Below are positions 20,864 to 29,459 of a stretch of 64,000 bases of DNA, piece by piece. Positions within the stretch are counted from its first letter, which is position 1. Each line of letters begins with the position of its first letter. This DNA comes from Janthinobacterium sp. SUN073 (GTDB lineage: Bacteria > Pseudomonadota > Gammaproteobacteria > Burkholderiales > Burkholderiaceae_D). The stretch is from the NCBI RefSeq assembly GCF_030397665.1, contig NZ_JAPUBT010000001.1:617926-681925 (forward strand), written 5' to 3'. The position numbers were made by a program, and so were the translations under genes. Below the pieces are notes generated by a model that had not been told where the DNA came from, made no database searches, and saw only the letters and a program-made list of their open reading frames with translations.

Positions 20864-23275
20864 GTGCCGACCCTCACCACCTTGCGTAAAGCCGTCCTCA
20901 TCAGCCTCTACGGCAGCGCCGCCCTGGCCGTCTTCGCCCCGGCCGCCATGGCGCAAACCACGGACACGGGCGGCAGCGCCGCCGATGCCGGCGCCGTGCA
21001 AACGGTCAGCGTGGTCGGCTCGCGCCGCGTCGCCAGTTCCGCCACCGACACCATGGTGCCGGTCGATATCATCCCGATTTCCAGGGTCGCCGAGCAAGGT
21101 GGGCAATTCGACCTGGCGCAATCGCTGCAATACATCTCGCCCTCGTTCAACTCCACGCGCCAGTCGGGCGCCGACGGGGCCGACCTGGTCGATTCAGCCG
21201 CCTTGCGCGGCCTCGGTTCCGACCAGACGCTGGTGCTGGTGAATGGCAAGCGACGCCACACGACGGCCCTGGTCAACCTGTTCGGCGCGCGCAACCGCGG
21301 CAATACGGGCACCGACATGAATGCGATTCCTTTGCTGGCGATCAAGAACGTGCAAGTGCTGCGCGATGGCGCCGCCGCCCAGTACGGCTCGGACGCCATT
21401 GCCGGCGTGATCGACATCGAACTGAAGAAAAGCCTGGGCTGCGAAGCGGTGGCCGGCTATAGCCAGTATTCGGCCGGCGACGGCAAGAATTACATGACCT
21501 CCGCCTACTGCGGCATCGCACTGGGCGACAAGGGAGTCATCGCCATCACGGGCGAATACCTGGACCGGGGGCGTTCGAACCGGGCCGACGCGGACAGCAT
21601 GCGCATCATCGGTGACACCAAGGCCAAGAACAAGACCCTGTACGTGAATGGCGACTACGCCACCAGCGGCACGGGCAAGCTGTACTTCACGGCCGGCGCG
21701 CAGACGCGCGATGCATCGAGCGCCGCGTTTGGCCGCGGCGGCATCGGCAGCGTTGACGTTCCTGCGCGCAATTCGGCCGCCATGTACCCGGACGGTTTCG
21801 TACCATTTATTAATGGCAAGATCGACGACCAGTACGCCATCGTCGGCCACCGCAGCCAGATCGGCGAATGGCATGCGGACTTTTCGCAAACCTATGGCTA
21901 CAACAAGATGCGCTACGACATCAGCCATACCCTGAACGCGTCGATCGCCAATCTCGACCTGATGAACGGCGGCAAGGGCATCAGCCCCAGCAGCTTTGAC
22001 GCGGGCGGCTTTTCGTTCCAGCAACTGACCAGCAACGCCGATTTCAGCCGCTATTACGACACGGTGATGCGCGGTATGAACGTGGCCTTCGGCGCCGAAT
22101 ACCGCAGCGAGGAATACAAGATCATGGCCGGCGAACCGGGCTCCTACAGCGACGTCGACGGCGTCGGCGTGGGCGGCAATGGCCGCAGCCAGGGCTTCCC
22201 CGGCTTCCAGCCCGGCGACGTGACCAAGGCCAAACGCCACAGCATCGCCGCGTATGGCGACGTGGAACTGGACTGGACGGATCGCCTGAAAACCCAGGCG
22301 GCTTTGCGCTATGAAAAATTCAGCGACTTCGGCTCCACCGTGACGGGCAAGCTGGCCGCCAGCTACAAGGTGGCACCCGACGTGCTGCTGCGCGGGTCGG
22401 CCAGCACGGGCTTCCGCGCGCCGTCGTTGCAGCAAGTGTATTTCTCGTCCACCTTCACCGACTTCGTCAGCGGCGTCGCCACCGACGTGGTGCTGGCACC
22501 CAATGGCGGCACCGTCGCCAATGCGGCCGGCATCCCCAAGCTGAAGGAAGAAAAATCCACCAGCTTTACGTTCGGTACCACCTGGACGCCGACGCAAGCC
22601 ATTTCCGTGACGGCCGACTTGTACAACATCAAGATCAAGGACCGCATCGTGCTGTCGGGCCGCTTCAATGCCGGCAACTACCCGGACCTGGCGGCGTGCC
22701 TGGCCCTTCTGGGCGTGACGGAAGCGCAATTTTTCGTCAATTCCGTCGACACGCGCACGCGGGGACTGGACCTGACGGCCTCGCACAAGGGTGAACTGGC
22801 CGGCAACCGCCTGAACACCTTCCTGGCCTTGAATTTGAGTAAAACGGAAGTGACGAAAGTCAAGACGCCCGCCTCGCTGACGGGCTTCGAAGATGTCTTG
22901 CTGTCCGAGCGCGAGCGCCTGTTCATCGAACAGGGCGGCCCGCGCGCAAAAGCCACCCTGGGCTTCGACTACATCACGGGCAAGCTGGAATCGGACTTGC
23001 GCATCATTTATTTTGGCCCGCAAACCCTGGGTACCTTCAGCGGCACGGCCAACGGCGTGCCCAACGCCCACTACGCGGCCAAGACGTCCGCCGACCTGAG
23101 CTTCACCTACAGCATCAACAAGAACACCAAGCTGACCTTTGGCGGCAACAACATCTTCAACGTCAAGCCCACCACGCAAAACGCGGACGAGACGGACAAC
23201 GGCTTCAAGTATGACAGCGTGCAGTTCGGCCTGAACGGCGCATCCTACTTTGGCCGCTTGTGGGTGAAGTTCTGA
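20864..23275 (+). CDS. TonB-dependent receptor
   Basis: An outer-membrane receptor of about 803 residues. I chose the GTG at 20864 because GGAG lies eight bases ahead and it gives a textbook signal peptide (PTLTTLRKAVLISLYGSAAL through AMAQ). The frame is open from 20795 and ATGs at 20807 and 20810 are alternatives, but they would put a charged extension ahead of the signal. A TonB box candidate is VQTVSVVGSRR. The plug includes ALRGLGSDQTLVLVNGKRRH and VLRDGAAAQYGSDAIAGVIDIELKK, typical of receptors annotated as iron-complex type. The barrel ends GRLWVKF. No Fur box is visible. Substrate unknown; a strong terminator follows. Confidence 0.88.
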   Translation: MPTLTTLRKAVLISLYGSAALAVFAPAAMAQTTDTGGSAADAGAVQTVSVVGSRRVASSATDTMVPVDIIPISRVAEQGGQFDLAQSLQYISPSFNSTRQSGADGADLVDSAALRGLGSDQTLVLVNGKRRHTTALVNLFGARNRGNTGTDMNAIPLLAIKNVQVLRDGAAAQYGSDAIAGVIDIELKKSLGCEAVAGYSQYSAGDGKNYMTSAYCGIALGDKGVIAITGEYLDRGRSNRADADSMRIIGDTKAKNKTLYVNGDYATSGTGKLYFTAGAQTRDASSAAFGRGGIGSVDVPARNSAAMYPDGFVPFINGKIDDQYAIVGHRSQIGEWHADFSQTYGYNKMRYDISHTLNASIANLDLMNGGKGISPSSFDAGGFSFQQLTSNADFSRYYDTVMRGMNVAFGAEYRSEEYKIMAGEPGSYSDVDGVGVGGNGRSQGFPGFQPGDVTKAKRHSIAAYGDVELDWTDRLKTQAALRYEKFSDFGSTVTGKLAASYKVAPDVLLRGSASTGFRAPSLQQVYFSSTFTDFVSGVATDVVLAPNGGTVANAAGIPKLKEEKSTSFTFGTTWTPTQAISVTADLYNIKIKDRIVLSGRFNAGNYPDLAACLALLGVTEAQFFVNSVDTRTRGLDLTASHKGELAGNRLNTFLALNLSKTEVTKVKTPASLTGFEDVLLSERERLFIEQGGPRAKATLGFDYITGKLESDLRIIYFGPQTLGTFSGTANGVPNAHYAAKTSADLSFTYSINKNTKLTFGGNNIFNVKPTTQNADETDNGFKYDSVQFGLNGASYFGRLWVKF

Positions 23276-23295
23276 TCTGAACTGACTCTTCGCAT

Positions 23296-23337
23296 AAAAA
23301 ACAGCGGCGGCGCCAGCATGGGCAGCCGCTGTTTTTT
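23296..23337. terminator. Strong bidirectional terminator
   Basis: Arms AAAAAACAGCGGC and GCCGCTGTTTTTT form a 13-bp perfect stem with runs of A and T at the ends. It lies between the receptor stop and the convergent GNAT stop and can serve both. Confidence 0.85.
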
Positions 23338-23353
23338 ATGTCGGCATCACCAT

Positions 23354-23755
23354 TTAATGCTCATCGCCTGCATAGATCCACATGGGCTCTGTTTTCCCTG
23401 CGCGCACGAAGCCCACGGATTCGTAGAACGCGATGGCCTTGCCGTCCGCTGTCAGCATTTGTTGGTGAAACCCCGCGTATTTTTCCAGCATGGCCGCCAT
23501 CATCCTCCTGCCGACGCCCTGGCCTTGCGCCATCGGATCGACGAGCATATGCGGAAAATAGACAACCAGATATCCATCGGAAATGGCATTGCCGATGCCA
23601 ATCAATTTGCCATCTGCGCGGGCCGTCACCAGGCTGTGGGAATTGCGCAATGCGGCCATCAGTTCTTTGGGTTTTTCTGCGGACGACCAGTGATTGGCCT
23701 TGTAGATGGCTATCACTTCTTGCTCAGTGATCACATCATTCATGGAAATTTGCAT
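23354..23755 (-). CDS. GNAT family N-acetyltransferase
   Basis: A 133-residue GNAT protein. The ATG at 23755 is preceded by AGAAGG; a later ATG (MNDVITEQE) is possible. The acetyl-CoA binding strand-loop reads YFPHMLVDPMAQGQGVGRRMMAAML (Q-G-x-G-x-G/R), and AIAFYESVGFVRAG is the usual C-terminal helix-strand. This size and the LVVYFPHMLVDP pattern resemble small stand-alone GNATs of unknown substrate. It lies alone between a terminator and the phosphatase gene. Confidence 0.85.
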   Translation of the reverse strand: MQISMNDVITEQEVIAIYKANHWSSAEKPKELMAALRNSHSLVTARADGKLIGIGNAISDGYLVVYFPHMLVDPMAQGQGVGRRMMAAMLEKYAGFHQQMLTADGKAIAFYESVGFVRAGKTEPMWIYAGDEH

Positions 23756-23884
23756 CGGCACGGCCTTCTTTATGGATGACACTGACCTTCGCAATGGGAA
23801 GGTCCAAGCGTTTCGACAACATCAACATCTATTGTATCGATCCACGCCCCCACCCGTTTCACAGCTCAGTTTCACAGCCCATTT

Positions 23885-24433
23885 TCACAGCTCATACACG
23901 CCCATGCTCCAGTACCGGCTGCCTTGCCTGTTGCGGGCAAGCCAGCCCAATGCCTGCAACTCCTTGCCGATCAGGCGATTCATGATGCCATGTCCGACCA
24001 GCAGCACAGGCCCCTTGGCTGCCAGCGCCACAAGCCGCTCGGCGGCAGCCCTGGCGCGCCGCCGGCTTAGCGTCAGCGAATCGGCTCCGCGCGCATAACC
24101 GAACAACCAGAGCAGGCGAAAAATCACTGCCCAGGCGGCAGGCGGCAGCCAAGGTGCTCTCCAGAGCGCAAAAGGCAGCCCGGCCTCGGTGAAAATAGCC
24201 TCTTGCATGAACGGCAAGTCACCGAGTGCCCTGGCCGATGAGCATGCTCTCGGTGCCGTGCTGGCCACGATGGTCGACGCCGATAGCGCTGCCATGGCGC
24301 ACTCTGCAGGCATGCCATTGTCCTTGATGAGCGATTGGTTGTAGAGATCAATCCACTCTCCCATTTGCATGGGCGCTATCCAGCCCCCCTTGGCGAGGCT
24401 AGGCTCGCCGTGACGCATCAGTGTTATTCGCAT
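23885..24433 (-). CDS. Histidine phosphatase superfamily protein
   Basis: A 182-residue member of the phosphoglycerate-mutase-like family. The start MRITLMRHGEPSLAKGG puts the catalytic RHG motif at residues 7-9, with GAGGCGATC ahead as ribosome site. A second catalytic His is in VLLVGHGIMNRLIGKELQALG. A hydrophobic stretch in the middle (APWLPPAAWAVIFRLLWLFGY) is unusual for a soluble phosphatase and may be a membrane-contacting helix. The 129-base gap to the GNAT gene suggests separate transcription. Substrate is unknown. Confidence 0.8.
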   Translation of the reverse strand: MRITLMRHGEPSLAKGGWIAPMQMGEWIDLYNQSLIKDNGMPAECAMAALSASTIVASTAPRACSSARALGDLPFMQEAIFTEAGLPFALWRAPWLPPAAWAVIFRLLWLFGYARGADSLTLSRRRARAAAERLVALAAKGPVLLVGHGIMNRLIGKELQALGWLARNRQGSRYWSMGVYEL

Positions 24434-24579
24434 GTAGTCAGATCGCCTCGCACCTTTATCAGTCTGTTTCATTGCCCCAGCGGCTCCCAGCCAGCACGGC
24501 CGCAGTGAACAATCTTTGCCCTGCGGCGGAAAGCACGGATAATAGCGGCTAACTCATAAGCACAGTATTGGATTACCTC

Positions 24580-26781
24580 ATGGAAATTAAAGTCAACTTT
24601 CTCGACAAGCTGCGTCTCGAAGCCAAGTTCGACGATTTTACCGTCATCGCCGACCAGCCCATCCGCTACAAGGGCGACGGTTCGGCGCCTGGCCCGTTCG
24701 ATTACTTTTTGGCATCATCGGCACTCTGCGCGGCGTATTTCGTGAAGTTGTATTGCGATACGCGCAATATTTCCACCGAGAATATCCGCCTGTCGCAAAA
24801 CAATATCGTCGATCCGGAAAACCGTTACCAGCAGATTTTCAAGATCCAGGTCGAGTTGCCGGCCGATATCTCGGCCAAGGACCGCCAGGGCATCCTGCGC
24901 TCGATCGACCGTTGCACAGTGAAAAAAGTGGTGCAAGCGGGGCCAGAATTCGTCATTGAAGAAGTCGCGAACCTGGACGCCGATGCGCAATCCTTGCTGA
25001 TGCTCAATCCGACCGGCGAAGCCAGCACCTATATCGTGGGCAAGGACTTGCCGCTGGAACAGACCATCGCCAATATGTCGGGCTTGCTGGCGGGCCTGGG
25101 CATCAAGATTGAAATCGCCTCATGGCGCAACATCATTCCCAACGTGTGGTCGCTGCATATCCGCGACGCGCATTCGCCCATGTGCTTTACCAACGGCAAG
25201 GGCGCGACCAAGGAAAGCGCGCTGGCGTCGGCCTTGGGCGAGTATATCGAACGCCTCAGCAACAACCATTTCTACGCCGGATCGTTCTGGGGCGAGGACA
25301 TCGCCAACGCGGATTTTGTCCATTACCCGAACGAGCGCTGGTTCAAGCCGGGCCGCAAGGATGCGCTGCCGAAGGAAATCCTCGATGCGTACAGCCTGGA
25401 GATCTACAACCCCGATGGCGAGCTGCGCGGCTCGCACCTGGTCGACACCAACTCCGGCAATGCGGAACGCGGCATCTGCTCGCTGCCGTATGTGCGCCAT
25501 TCCGATGGCAAGGTCGTGTATTTCCCATCGAACCTGATCGAAAACCTGTACGTCAGCAATGGCATGAGCGCCGGCAATACCCTGGTCGAAGCGCAGGTGC
25601 AATGTCTGTCGGAAATTTTTGAGCGGGCCGTCAAGCGCGAAATCCTCGAAGGCGAAATCGCCCTGCCCGACGTGCCGCAGGACGTGCTGGCGAAATACCC
25701 GGGTATCCTGGCCGGCATCCGGGGCCTGGAAGAGCAAGGCTTTCCCGTGCTGGTCAAAGATGCGTCGCTGGGCGGCGTGTACCCGGTGATGTGCGTCACC
25801 CTGATGAACCCGCGCACGGGCGGCGTGTTTGCCTCGTTCGGCGCGCACCCGAGCCTGGAAGTGGCGCTCGAGCGCAGCCTGACGGAATTGCTGCAAGGCC
25901 GCAGCTTCGAAGGCTTGAACGACTTGCCGCAGCCGACGTTTACCAGCGAAGCCGTCACCGAGCCGAATAACTTCGTCGAACACTTCATCGATTCGAGCGG
26001 CATCGTCTCGTGGCGCTTCTTCAGCGCCAGGGCCGATTACGATTTTGTCGAATGGGATTTTTCCGGCCACGGCGAAAACTCGAATGCCGAGGAAGCGGCG
26101 ACCCTGTTCGGCATCCTCGCAGAAATGGGCAAGGAAGTCTACACGGCCGAGTACGACCAGCTGGGCGCCACCGCCTGCCGCATCCTCGTACCCGGTTATT
26201 CCGAGGTGTATCCGGTCGAGGATTTAATCTGGGACAACACCAACAAGGCGCTGCTGTTCCGCGCCGACATCCTGAACCTGCATCAGCTGGACGATGCCAG
26301 CCTGGAAGACTTGCTCGATCGCCTGGAAAACAGCGAGCTCGACGAGTACGGCGACATCGCTACCCTGATCGGCATCGAATTTGACGAAAACACGGTATGG
26401 GGCCAGCTGACGACGCTGGAATTGAAGCTGCTGATTCATCTGGTACTGCAGCAATTCGAGGAAGCAAAAGAGCTGGTGGAAACCTTCCTGCAGTACAACG
26501 ACAACACGCTTGAACGCAAACTGTTCTATCAAGCCTTGAACGTGGTGCTGGAAGTGGAACTCGACGACGAGCTGGAGCTGGACGATTACGTCGTCAATTT
26601 CCGCCGCATGTTTGGCGACGCCCGCATGGACGCGGTGCTGGGCTCGGTGGACGGCAGCGTGCGCTTCTTCGGCCTGACCCCGACCAGCATGCAACTGGAA
26701 GGCCTGGACAGGCACCAGCGCCTGATCGACAGCTTCAAGAAATTGCACGCGGCGCGCGCCAAGGCGGCCACAGCCAGCTAA
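24580..26781 (+). CDS. ycaO: OsmC-YcaO fusion protein
   Basis: A 733-residue three-part protein. Residues 1-140 form an OsmC-like domain (RYKGDGSAPGPFDYFLASSALCAAYFVKLYC). About 190-560 is a YcaO domain with TKESALASALGEYIERLSNNHFY, the ATP-binding EAQVQCLSEIFERAVK and FASFGAHPSLEVALERSLTELLQGR. The C-terminus (after about 570) is acidic and helical (QQFEEAKELVETFLQYNDNTLERK), resembling TPR. YcaO domains use ATP to activate amide bonds; the E. coli namesake is linked to RimO-dependent modification of ribosomal protein S12. This architecture matches the standard OsmC/YcaO type. There is no peptide-precursor gene nearby, so a RiPP role is unlikely. ATG 24580 is preferred over the TTG four codons earlier. 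Confidence 0.92.
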   Translation: MEIKVNFLDKLRLEAKFDDFTVIADQPIRYKGDGSAPGPFDYFLASSALCAAYFVKLYCDTRNISTENIRLSQNNIVDPENRYQQIFKIQVELPADISAKDRQGILRSIDRCTVKKVVQAGPEFVIEEVANLDADAQSLLMLNPTGEASTYIVGKDLPLEQTIANMSGLLAGLGIKIEIASWRNIIPNVWSLHIRDAHSPMCFTNGKGATKESALASALGEYIERLSNNHFYAGSFWGEDIANADFVHYPNERWFKPGRKDALPKEILDAYSLEIYNPDGELRGSHLVDTNSGNAERGICSLPYVRHSDGKVVYFPSNLIENLYVSNGMSAGNTLVEAQVQCLSEIFERAVKREILEGEIALPDVPQDVLAKYPGILAGIRGLEEQGFPVLVKDASLGGVYPVMCVTLMNPRTGGVFASFGAHPSLEVALERSLTELLQGRSFEGLNDLPQPTFTSEAVTEPNNFVEHFIDSSGIVSWRFFSARADYDFVEWDFSGHGENSNAEEAATLFGILAEMGKEVYTAEYDQLGATACRILVPGYSEVYPVEDLIWDNTNKALLFRADILNLHQLDDASLEDLLDRLENSELDEYGDIATLIGIEFDENTVWGQLTTLELKLLIHLVLQQFEEAKELVETFLQYNDNTLERKLFYQALNVVLEVELDDELELDDYVVNFRRMFGDARMDAVLGSVDGSVRFFGLTPTSMQLEGLDRHQRLIDSFKKLHAARAKAATAS

Positions 26782-27183
26782 GGCGACGGGCCAGCGCTCA
26801 TGCGCAGGACTAAGGCCTGGAACGCCTGTCAAAACCTACTGCGCGTCGTTTTGGCCATGCGTTGCTGGTCCGGACACAGGTTCGTCCCGGCACGATACCT
26901 GTGCCCGGGCGCGGCAGTTGCCGGATGATCGCCTGGTACGCGCTGGATGCGCTTCAACATGCCGCGCAAATACGTATCGCTTATGTTTGCCGCATGAGCA
27001 CGCTGCCCATGCGCTTCAAGCTGAACGTTCCTGAGTGAATAGTCTGAATTGATCTAGCGCAAAGCCTTCCTTGTTTCAGACGAAATAGCCTGCCGCGCAC
27101 AGGAATCCGGCGTATCGTCATCGCTGTTGCCACCACCAAGACATGCCAAAAACAGAGGGGCAACCTGCATCGGGGGAGATCTC
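26782..27183. other. 402-bp intergenic region
   Basis: No convincing gene is visible. The left part holds an imperfect hairpin CACAGGT / ACCTGTG (26875-26903, 15-nt loop) without a T-run. The right part is less GC-rich and should contain the promoter of the secreted DUF4157-like gene. Short frames here lack ribosome sites. Confidence 0.5.
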
Positions 27184-28167
27184 ATGGCTACGCTATCGCG
27201 CACAACCGCCGGCTTGCTGGTGCTGGCAGGCATAGTATTCCATGGTACGGCCGCCACGGCCGGTTGCCCCGACTGTCAATACGAAGCATGCGCGCCACTT
27301 GTCGGATGTGTCTGTCTTCCTAAAAGTGGCTGCATTCTCCCTCCCGTCATCGATCCAGGCAAGGTGACTGAACGTGGCAAGACAGATCCCATCGGCACCA
27401 TTCTGAATCCGCTTGCCCCGCTCAATCCCACCGGTATCCCGACAACAGGCGACATCACCGAATTTGTCGTAAAGAATCCCGACACGGCAATACAGTTGAT
27501 ACAGAATCCAGGCCAGATTCCCTACACACCGGTGGCAGCGGCGATGGTATCGGCCCGCAACGCCGTCGTCACCGGCGGCAATGCCAACAGCATGGCCCCG
27601 GAAATCAAGGCTTTCCTGCTGCGCTGGCATACCCCCGACCTGCTCGATTCGGTCCGCTGGACCAGCGAGTGGAGCGCTTTGCAAAACACGCTGCAGGCGG
27701 CGCAAATGCAATTTAACAGCAACACGCGCGCGATTACGGTCTTGAATGCCGTCATTTTTCGCAGCGATGATGATGCGCGCGATCCGGCACTATGGGCGCA
27801 TGAAATGCTGCATGTCCAACAATACAAGAATTGGGGCGTAACGGGCTTTGCCAAGCAATGGGTGGATAACTCGTCCGATGGCGGTCCTGTCGAAGCACCC
27901 GCCTATGCCCGGGAAAACGAGGCCAGACTGCTGCAGTCGTCGCATGCCGGCAACCGCTCATTGGGCGTCTCTGCATTTGACCCGCCCATACCGCAGAAAC
28001 TGCCTTCAGGATGGATGCTGACAACATGCCAATGTTGGGGATCGGTGAGTCCAACAGCCCAGACCGGCGCACCCGTCTGCCAATCCGGCATCGCCATTCC
28101 CCGCGCCTGCGGACCTGCTGGCATCTGCGGCGACGGTGGCGCTCCCTGGCAAACCAGTTGTTTGTGA
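27184..28167 (+). CDS. Secreted DUF4157-like (HExxH) cysteine-rich protein
   Basis: A 327-residue exported protein. ATG 27184 follows GGGGGAGA and gives a signal peptide (TAGLLVLAGIVFHGTAATA). The mature N-terminus is Cys-rich (GCPDCQYEACAPLVGCVC, then CLPKSGC) and the C-terminus has about seven more Cys, probably disulfides. The middle has ITVLNAVIFRSDDDARDPALWAHEMLHVQQYKNWG, where His206-Glu-x-x-His210 and the context match DUF4157, a zincin-like fold often seen in extracellular contractile injection system cargo. No injection genes are adjacent. Composition is less GC-rich than its neighbours, hinting at recent arrival. Whether it is an active metalloprotease is not known; a third zinc ligand could be the Glu in PVEAPAYARENEA. 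Confidence 0.7.
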   Translation: MATLSRTTAGLLVLAGIVFHGTAATAGCPDCQYEACAPLVGCVCLPKSGCILPPVIDPGKVTERGKTDPIGTILNPLAPLNPTGIPTTGDITEFVVKNPDTAIQLIQNPGQIPYTPVAAAMVSARNAVVTGGNANSMAPEIKAFLLRWHTPDLLDSVRWTSEWSALQNTLQAAQMQFNSNTRAITVLNAVIFRSDDDARDPALWAHEMLHVQQYKNWGVTGFAKQWVDNSSDGGPVEAPAYARENEARLLQSSHAGNRSLGVSAFDPPIPQKLPSGWMLTTCQCWGSVSPTAQTGAPVCQSGIAIPRACGPAGICGDGGAPWQTSCL

Positions 28168-28218
28168 TACCCAGATCAAGGCCTCCGGCAAGCCAGCGGC
28201 GCGGCATCATGCACGCAA

Positions 28219-29364
28219 TCAACCGGCCAGCGCCGCGATCTCCTTCTGCATGTTTTCAATCGCCCGCGCGTTGTACTGATCGGCGAAATACGCATCGCCA
28301 AACAGCTGGCCCGCCTGCGCCTTGCCGCATAAATGCTGCAGCGCCAGGCCCCGCTGCTCGTTGAAGCGCACGGGGTCCACATGCGCATATTCAAGGCCGA
28401 TGGCTTGCGTGTAGGCGTGATATACCTCTTCATCCTGCCCCAGGATGGCCAGGTCGGCGCTGAGCATGGCGTCCTTCAGCGCGTGGCTGATACCGGGCCC
28501 CTGGAAATGGTCGGTGGCGCGTATCAATTGCGCCACATCGAGGTTGTCGCCCGCATCGAGGCCACTGGCCAGCCACAGCTGGGCGCTCGCCTCTTCGCTC
28601 GAATACAGGGCCTCGTCGTCGTGGCTGTAGACGGCATCGTGGAACCAGAAGGCCTTCTTGACCAGCGCGCTGTCGCGTTTGGGCGCATAGGTATTGTCGG
28701 CCCATACGCGGATTTCCGACAGCCCGTGCACCAGGTGGTCGAGGTTGTGATAGTGGCGCTCCGCGCCGCCGTACGCCTGCGGTCCCGTCAGGTAGGTGAA
28801 CCAGTGATCCGCCAGCGCGATGTCGGCGTCGGACGCGGTAGGGTAGTTCCACAGCGCTTCCCACTCCTTGCGCAGGCAGTCGAGTATCCACGCCTGGTAG
28901 GCCGGGCCGGGGACGAATTTCTTCATGGTCCAGTTCCAGCCCACCGGGCCTTCCAGCGCCTTGACGAAGCTGGAGCTGACGGAGCCCAGGTCGCGCGGCG
29001 GCATGACGAAGATGGTCTTGGCGCCCTGCAGCACGTCCACATTGGTTTGCTGGATCAGGTTTTCATAGTCGAAATCGGCCGTCGTGCGGATGCCGCGGAT
29101 CAGGTAGTCGCAGCCATGCTTTTTCGCCGCGCGCGCCGTGTAGTCGCCCTTGACGATGACCACCTGCACATTGTCCCAGCCGCACTCGCGCGCGCTCTGC
29201 TCGATGATGCGCTTGCGGTCTTCGGCCGGGAACTGCGGCTTCTTGGCGGGGTTTTGCGACAGGAAGACGATCACCTCGTCGGCGAGCGAACGCGCTTCGC
29301 CGATCACCCACATGTGGCCGTTGGTGATGGGGTCGAGGGTTCCTGAAAATCCGATCTTCTGCAT
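28219..29364 (-). CDS. CoaD-like adenylyltransferase fused to HD phosphohydrolase domain
   Basis: A 381-residue two-domain enzyme. The N-terminal 160 residues match phosphopantetheine adenylyltransferase: GTLDPITNGHMWVI with Thr9 and His17 in place, NPAKKPQF, YLIRGIRTTADFDYE and SVSSSFVKAL. It differs from usual CoaD by SGTLDP instead of PGTFDP. The C-terminal 200 residues are an HD-type predicted metal phosphohydrolase (HYHNLDH from His204, FWFHDAVYSHDDEALYSSEE). Plain CoaD is about 160 residues, so this is a fusion. ATG 29364 has GGAG ahead. The role could be coenzyme A synthesis linked to hydrolysis of a nucleotide or pantetheine compound; a separate standard CoaD elsewhere in the genome cannot be excluded. 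Confidence 0.85.
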   Translation of the reverse strand: MQKIGFSGTLDPITNGHMWVIGEARSLADEVIVFLSQNPAKKPQFPAEDRKRIIEQSARECGWDNVQVVIVKGDYTARAAKKHGCDYLIRGIRTTADFDYENLIQQTNVDVLQGAKTIFVMPPRDLGSVSSSFVKALEGPVGWNWTMKKFVPGPAYQAWILDCLRKEWEALWNYPTASDADIALADHWFTYLTGPQAYGGAERHYHNLDHLVHGLSEIRVWADNTYAPKRDSALVKKAFWFHDAVYSHDDEALYSSEEASAQLWLASGLDAGDNLDVAQLIRATDHFQGPGISHALKDAMLSADLAILGQDEEVYHAYTQAIGLEYAHVDPVRFNEQRGLALQHLCGKAQAGQLFGDAYFADQYNARAIENMQKEIAALAG

Positions 29365-29459
29365 GCTGCGCTCCGTGGTCTGGTTCTGCTTGTTTCGCAG
29401 ACAATATAGGGCCACGGCGCGCGCGTCAATGCAACATGCCAAAGATCATGATCAAAACG

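Noticed and set aside
24580-26781. YcaO gene as part of a RiPP (azoline) biosynthetic cluster
   Set aside because: The OsmC-YcaO-helical architecture is the non-RiPP type, and no precursor peptide, E1-like or dehydrogenase gene is adjacent.
26875-26903. Hairpin CACAGGT / ACCTGTG as a ycaO terminator
   Set aside because: Short stem, 15-base loop and no T-run; could be chance.
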